Assembly (NCBI GenBank): GCA_017860985.1
Contig: JAGFXG010000040.1
Span: 1-8,413, forward strand
DNA from: Deltaproteobacteria bacterium
Lineage (GTDB): Bacteria > Desulfobacterota > Syntrophia > Syntrophales > Smithellaceae
DNA length: 8,413 nucleotides
Direction: 5' to 3'
Both the position numbers and the translations under genes were made by a program. Under the pieces are notes generated by a model. It ran no database searches. It saw nothing but the letters and a program-made list of their open reading frames with translations, and was not told where the DNA came from. The stretch's first letter is position 1; every line of letters starts with the position of its first letter. Below are positions 6,491 through 8,413 of this stretch, one piece after another.

Positions 6491-6676
6491 GTGGCGAAAA
6501 AGTCATTAATAGCAAAAGCAGGCAGGAAACCCAAGTTTGCGGTCAGGGCGTATAACCGCTGTCAGATATGCGGCCGGCCCCGGGCGTATTATAGAAAATT
6601 TGAAATGTGCAGAATTTGCTTGAGGAAACTTTCGCTGCAGGGCGAGCTTCCCGGCGTGATAAAGTCAAGTTGGTAA
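6491..6676 (+). CDS. rpsN: 30S ribosomal protein S14, zinc-binding type Z (GTG start)
   Basis: A 61-residue protein, the length of the short zinc form (also called rpsZ), not the roughly 100-residue zinc-free form of E. coli. Two cysteine pairs are present, C24-x2-C27 (RCQICGRPR) and C40-x2-C43 (MCRICLRKL). The C-terminal signature ends [12 protein letters not shown]14 completes the 30S head near S3, S10 and S19. The GTG start is fixed by the family N-terminus (MAKKSLIAK) and the GGAGG site upstream. Its place between rplE and rpsH is canonical. Some bacteria keep a second, cysteine-free S14 gene under Zur control; none is visible in this window. Confidence 0.97.
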   Translation: MAKKSLIAKAGRKPKFAVRAYNRCQICGRPRAYYRKFEMCRICLRKLSLQGELPGVIKSSW

Positions 6677-6700
6677 TTTAAGTTTAAGGAGAAAAAAAGC

Positions 6701-7102
6701 ATGGGGATGACAGATCCTATTGCCGATATGCTGACAAGAATTCGAAACGGGAATAAAGCCCGTTTTAAAAGTGTCAATGTATACATGTCGCAGATGAATA
6801 TGAATATTGCCAAGGTCTTGAAAGCGGCTGGATATATCAATAACTTTGATGTTGTTAAGGACGAGAAGGGTCATCCAATGCTGAAGATCGCCCTCAAATA
6901 TCCTGATGCTAAGCGCAAAGTGATCACCGATATCCAGAGAATCAGCAAACCGGGTCGCAGGGTATATGTCGCCGCGGACAGCATCCCCAAAGTTCTCAAT
7001 GGTTTTGGCATTTCGATCCTTTCAACTTCCCGCGGTGTCATCACCGATCAGGAAGCCAGAGAATCAAACGTAGGCGGAGAGATTATTTGTAAGGTTTGGT
7101 AA
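6701..7102 (+). CDS. rpsH: 30S ribosomal protein S8
   Basis: A 133-residue protein, against about 130 in E. coli. It starts MGMTDPIADMLTRIRNGNKA and ends with the S8 signature STSRGVITDQEARESNVGGE followed by IICKVW. The middle part (KPGRRVYVAADSIPKVLNGF) also fits. S8 is a primary 16S rRNA binder in the central domain (helix 21), and in E. coli it represses the spc operon by binding a similar mRNA structure. ATG 6701 is preferred over ATG 6707: TAAGGAG (6685-6691) is nine bases from the first and would be 15 from the second, and MGMTDPIADML is a common family start. Neighbouring gaps are 24 and 32 bases. Confidence 0.98.
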   Translation: MGMTDPIADMLTRIRNGNKARFKSVNVYMSQMNMNIAKVLKAAGYINNFDVVKDEKGHPMLKIALKYPDAKRKVITDIQRISKPGRRVYVAADSIPKVLNGFGISILSTSRGVITDQEARESNVGGEIICKVW

Positions 7103-7134
7103 TTCAATTAATGTTTTAACGGGAGTTCTTGTTC

Positions 7135-7674
7135 ATGTCGAGAATAGGTAAAAAACCGATCACTTTCCCAAAGAATGTGAAGATCAGTCAGAGTGGCGGT
7201 ATTGTCAAAGTCGAAGGCCCCAAGGGCACACTGTCTTCGAAAATGCCTGATGGCATCACGATGGTTGTATCCGATAATAATCTGTCCATCGAGCGCAAAT
7301 CGGAGGATCGTCTCGTCCGTTCGTATCACGGATTGGCCAGAACCTTGATCAACAATATGGTGACAGGTGTGAGCACCGGTTTCGAAAAAGGTCTGGAAAT
7401 ATCCGGAGTCGGTTATCGCGCGGAAGTTGCGGGTTCAACTCTGAAAATGGTTTTAGGCTTTTCCAGTCCGATCGAATACACTATTCCCAAGGGGATCGAA
7501 GTGAAAGTCGACAAGCAGGTTAATCTGGTTGTTTCCGGAATCAATAAGGAACTTGTCGGCCGTGTTGCATCGGAAATCCGTTCGCTGAAAAAACCGGAGC
7601 CCTATAAAGGCAAGGGAATCAAATATGTGGGTGAGTATATTCGTCGCAAAGCCGGCAAGTCGGCAGGCGCTTAA
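7135..7674 (+). CDS. rplF: 50S ribosomal protein L6
   Basis: A 179-residue protein, close to the 177 of E. coli. It begins MSRIGKKPITFPKNVKI, continues with VKVEGPKGTLSSKMPDGI, LARTLINNMVTGVSTGFEKG and LEISGVGYRAEVAGSTLKMV, and ends with the L6 signature around EPYKGKGIKYVGEYIRRKAG. The two repeated alpha/beta domains expected of L6 are both present. L6 lies near the sarcin-ricin loop and factor-binding site of the 50S. The frame extends upstream to a TTG at 7129, but ATG 7135 gives the family N-terminus and has GGGAG (7121-7125) nine bases away, so I take 7135. The 39-base spacer after it contains a short palindrome (TAAGATCTTA) that I do not regard as meaningful. Confidence 0.97.
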   Translation: MSRIGKKPITFPKNVKISQSGGIVKVEGPKGTLSSKMPDGITMVVSDNNLSIERKSEDRLVRSYHGLARTLINNMVTGVSTGFEKGLEISGVGYRAEVAGSTLKMVLGFSSPIEYTIPKGIEVKVDKQVNLVVSGINKELVGRVASEIRSLKKPEPYKGKGIKYVGEYIRRKAGKSAGA

Positions 7675-7702
7675 GTAAGATCTTAAATATCATAGCTTTA
7701 AA

Positions 7703-7708
7703 GAGGTG
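7703..7708 (+). promoter_or_regulatory. Strong Shine-Dalgarno site of rplR
   Basis: GAGGTG matches six consecutive bases of the consensus anti-Shine-Dalgarno complement (AAGGAGGTGA) and lies five bases before TTG 7714, supporting that codon as the L18 start. Confidence 0.75.
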
Positions 7709-7713
7709 GAACA

Positions 7714-8079
7714 TTGGCTTCCAAGAAAACGCTGAAAATCAGGGAGAAAAGAGAGAAAAGAGTAAGGGGCAAACTGACGGGAACTTCAGAAAGGCCTCGC
7801 CTTTCCGTTTTTCGTTCGGACAAACACATCTATGCTCAGGTAGTCAACGATGCTGAAGGCACAACCATTGCCGCAGCGTCAACGCTCAGCAAAGAACTGG
7901 CCGGTAAGCTCAAGGGAATCAAGAAAGTAGATGTGGCCAAAGAAGTGGGCAAGCTGATCGCGGCGCACCTGCAGACGTTGGGTGTTGAAAAAGTTGTTTT
8001 TGACAGAGGGAGATTCCTCTATCACGGTCGTGTGAAAGCCCTGGCCGATGGCGCCCGGGAAAAGGGTCTGAAATTTTAA
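7714..8079 (+). CDS. rplR: 50S ribosomal protein L18 (TTG start)
   Basis: A 121-residue protein, within the usual 117-122. It begins with a strongly basic segment ([20 protein letters not shown]), then [20 protein letters not shown] and [19 protein letters not shown]. It ends in [20 protein letters not shown] and AREKGLKF, the L18 signature region. L18 binds 5S rRNA and, with L5, carries it into the central protuberance. TTG 7714 is chosen because it gives the family N-terminus ([17 protein letters not shown]), is preceded by GAGGTG, and no ATG occurs nearby in frame. The gap to the likely rpsE start is 40 bases, or 22 if the upstream ATG is used. Confidence 0.96.
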   Translation: MASKKTLKIREKREKRVRGKLTGTSERPRLSVFRSDKHIYAQVVNDAEGTTIAAASTLSKELAGKLKGIKKVDVAKEVGKLIAAHLQTLGVEKVVFDRGRFLYHGRVKALADGAREKGLKF

Positions 8080-8106
8080 ATTAAAACAATCTAAAGAACT
8101 CATGGT

Positions 8107-8112
8107 AAGGGA
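8107..8112 (+). promoter_or_regulatory. Probable Shine-Dalgarno site of rpsE
   Basis: AAGGGA lies seven bases before TTG 8120, with AAGG as the effective core. It favours the TTG as the S5 start over ATG 8102, which lies upstream of this element and has only AAAGAA before it. Confidence 0.5.
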
Positions 8113-8119
8113 AGAATCG

Positions 8120-8413
8120 TTGGAAAAAAAAGAAATGAAAGAAGTGGAGCTCCTCGACAGGGTAATTGCCATCAATCGTACGGCGAAAGTCGTCAAGGGA
8201 GGAAGGCGATTTCGTTTCAGCGCCATCGTGGTGGTCGGTGACGGCCAGGGTATGGTCGGCGCGGGTTTGGGCAAAGCGCATGAAGTTCCCGAAGCGATAC
8301 GCAAGGGGATGGAAATGGCCAAGAAGAATATGGTTAAAGTTGCGGTGGCCAATAAAACGATCCCTTATGAGGTCTTAGGAAAGTTCGGCGCAGGTAAAGT
8401 GTTATTGAAACCG
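8120..8413 (+). CDS. rpsE: 30S ribosomal protein S5, N-terminal part (partial, 3' cut by window)
   Basis: Ninety-eight codons are present before the window ends in mid-gene; a full S5 has about 165. The visible part holds the double-stranded RNA-binding-like domain: [20 protein letters not shown], then [40 protein letters not shown] and the start of the second domain ([18 protein letters not shown]). S5 acts with S4 and S3 at the mRNA entry channel and in decoding accuracy. The start is uncertain. TTG 8120 ([15 protein letters not shown]) has AAGGGA at suitable spacing and matches this cluster's use of TTG; ATG 8102 would add six residues (MVREES), and ATG 8135 would shorten it by five. A run of eight A (8124-8131) lies just after the TTG. 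Confidence 0.93.
   Translation, partial: MEKKEMKEVELLDRVIAINRTAKVVKGGRRFRFSAIVVVGDGQGMVGAGLGKAHEVPEAIRKGMEMAKKNMVKVAVANKTIPYEVLGKFGAGKVLLKP

Noticed and set aside
7671..7686. TTAAG/CTTAA inverted repeat and the palindrome TAAGATCTTA after rplF
   Set aside because: The stem is five weak base pairs in an AT-rich spacer, with no terminator T run; chance is enough.
7879..8352. 157-codon open frame on the minus strand opposite rplR and rpsE
   Set aside because: It lies antisense to two confident ribosomal genes, resembles no known protein and has a biased composition typical of a shadow frame.

Overview
This window is a ribosomal protein gene cluster, all on the + strand. It starts in the last codons of tuf (EF-Tu), runs through the complete S10 block (rpsJ-rplC-rplD-rplW-rplB-rpsS-rplV-rpsC-rplP-rpmC-rpsQ), and continues into the spc block (rplN-rplX-rplE-rpsN-rpsH-rplF-rplR-rpsE), ending inside rpsE. 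Eighteen ribosomal protein genes are complete and two genes are cut by the window edges. Gene order is the canonical bacterial one, with nothing inserted, missing or rearranged.

The organism is a bacterium. S14 is the short 61-residue zinc form and L24 carries two CxxC pairs, which argues against gamma- or betaproteobacteria. Together with the tuf-rpsJ linkage and the general flavour of the proteins, my best guess is the former Deltaproteobacteria (Desulfobacterota, for example a sulfate-reducing or syntrophic lineage). This is a judgement from memory of family sequences, not from a search. Base composition looks balanced and uniform, with no sign of transferred DNA.

Genes are tightly packed: stop-to-start gaps are mostly under 45 bases and two gene pairs overlap. 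No intrinsic terminator (GC-rich stem followed by a T run) is visible, and I could not support a promoter. The simplest reading is one long transcript covering str-tail, S10 and spc genes. The only larger gaps are rpsJ-rplC (about 90 bases, imperfect hairpin), rpsC-rplP (59 bases, filled by a 19-codon open frame) and rpsQ-rplN (46 bases, perfect 7-bp hairpin at the classical S10/spc operon boundary). Start codons vary: S19 and S14 use GTG, S3 and L18 use TTG, and S5 probably uses TTG; S14, S3 and L18 in particular have strong Shine-Dalgarno sequences.

Functionally the window encodes much of both ribosomal subunits. L2, L3 and L4 act around the peptidyl transferase centre and early 50S assembly. 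L4 and L22 line the exit tunnel, and L23 and L29 form its outer rim. L5 and L18 belong to the 5S particle. S3, S10 and S14 form the 30S head cluster with S19, while S5, S8 and S17 are body proteins. I found no unknown gene system, mobile element, CRISPR array or RNA gene. The points worth a second look are small cis-acting features in the spacers and some start-site and residue details.
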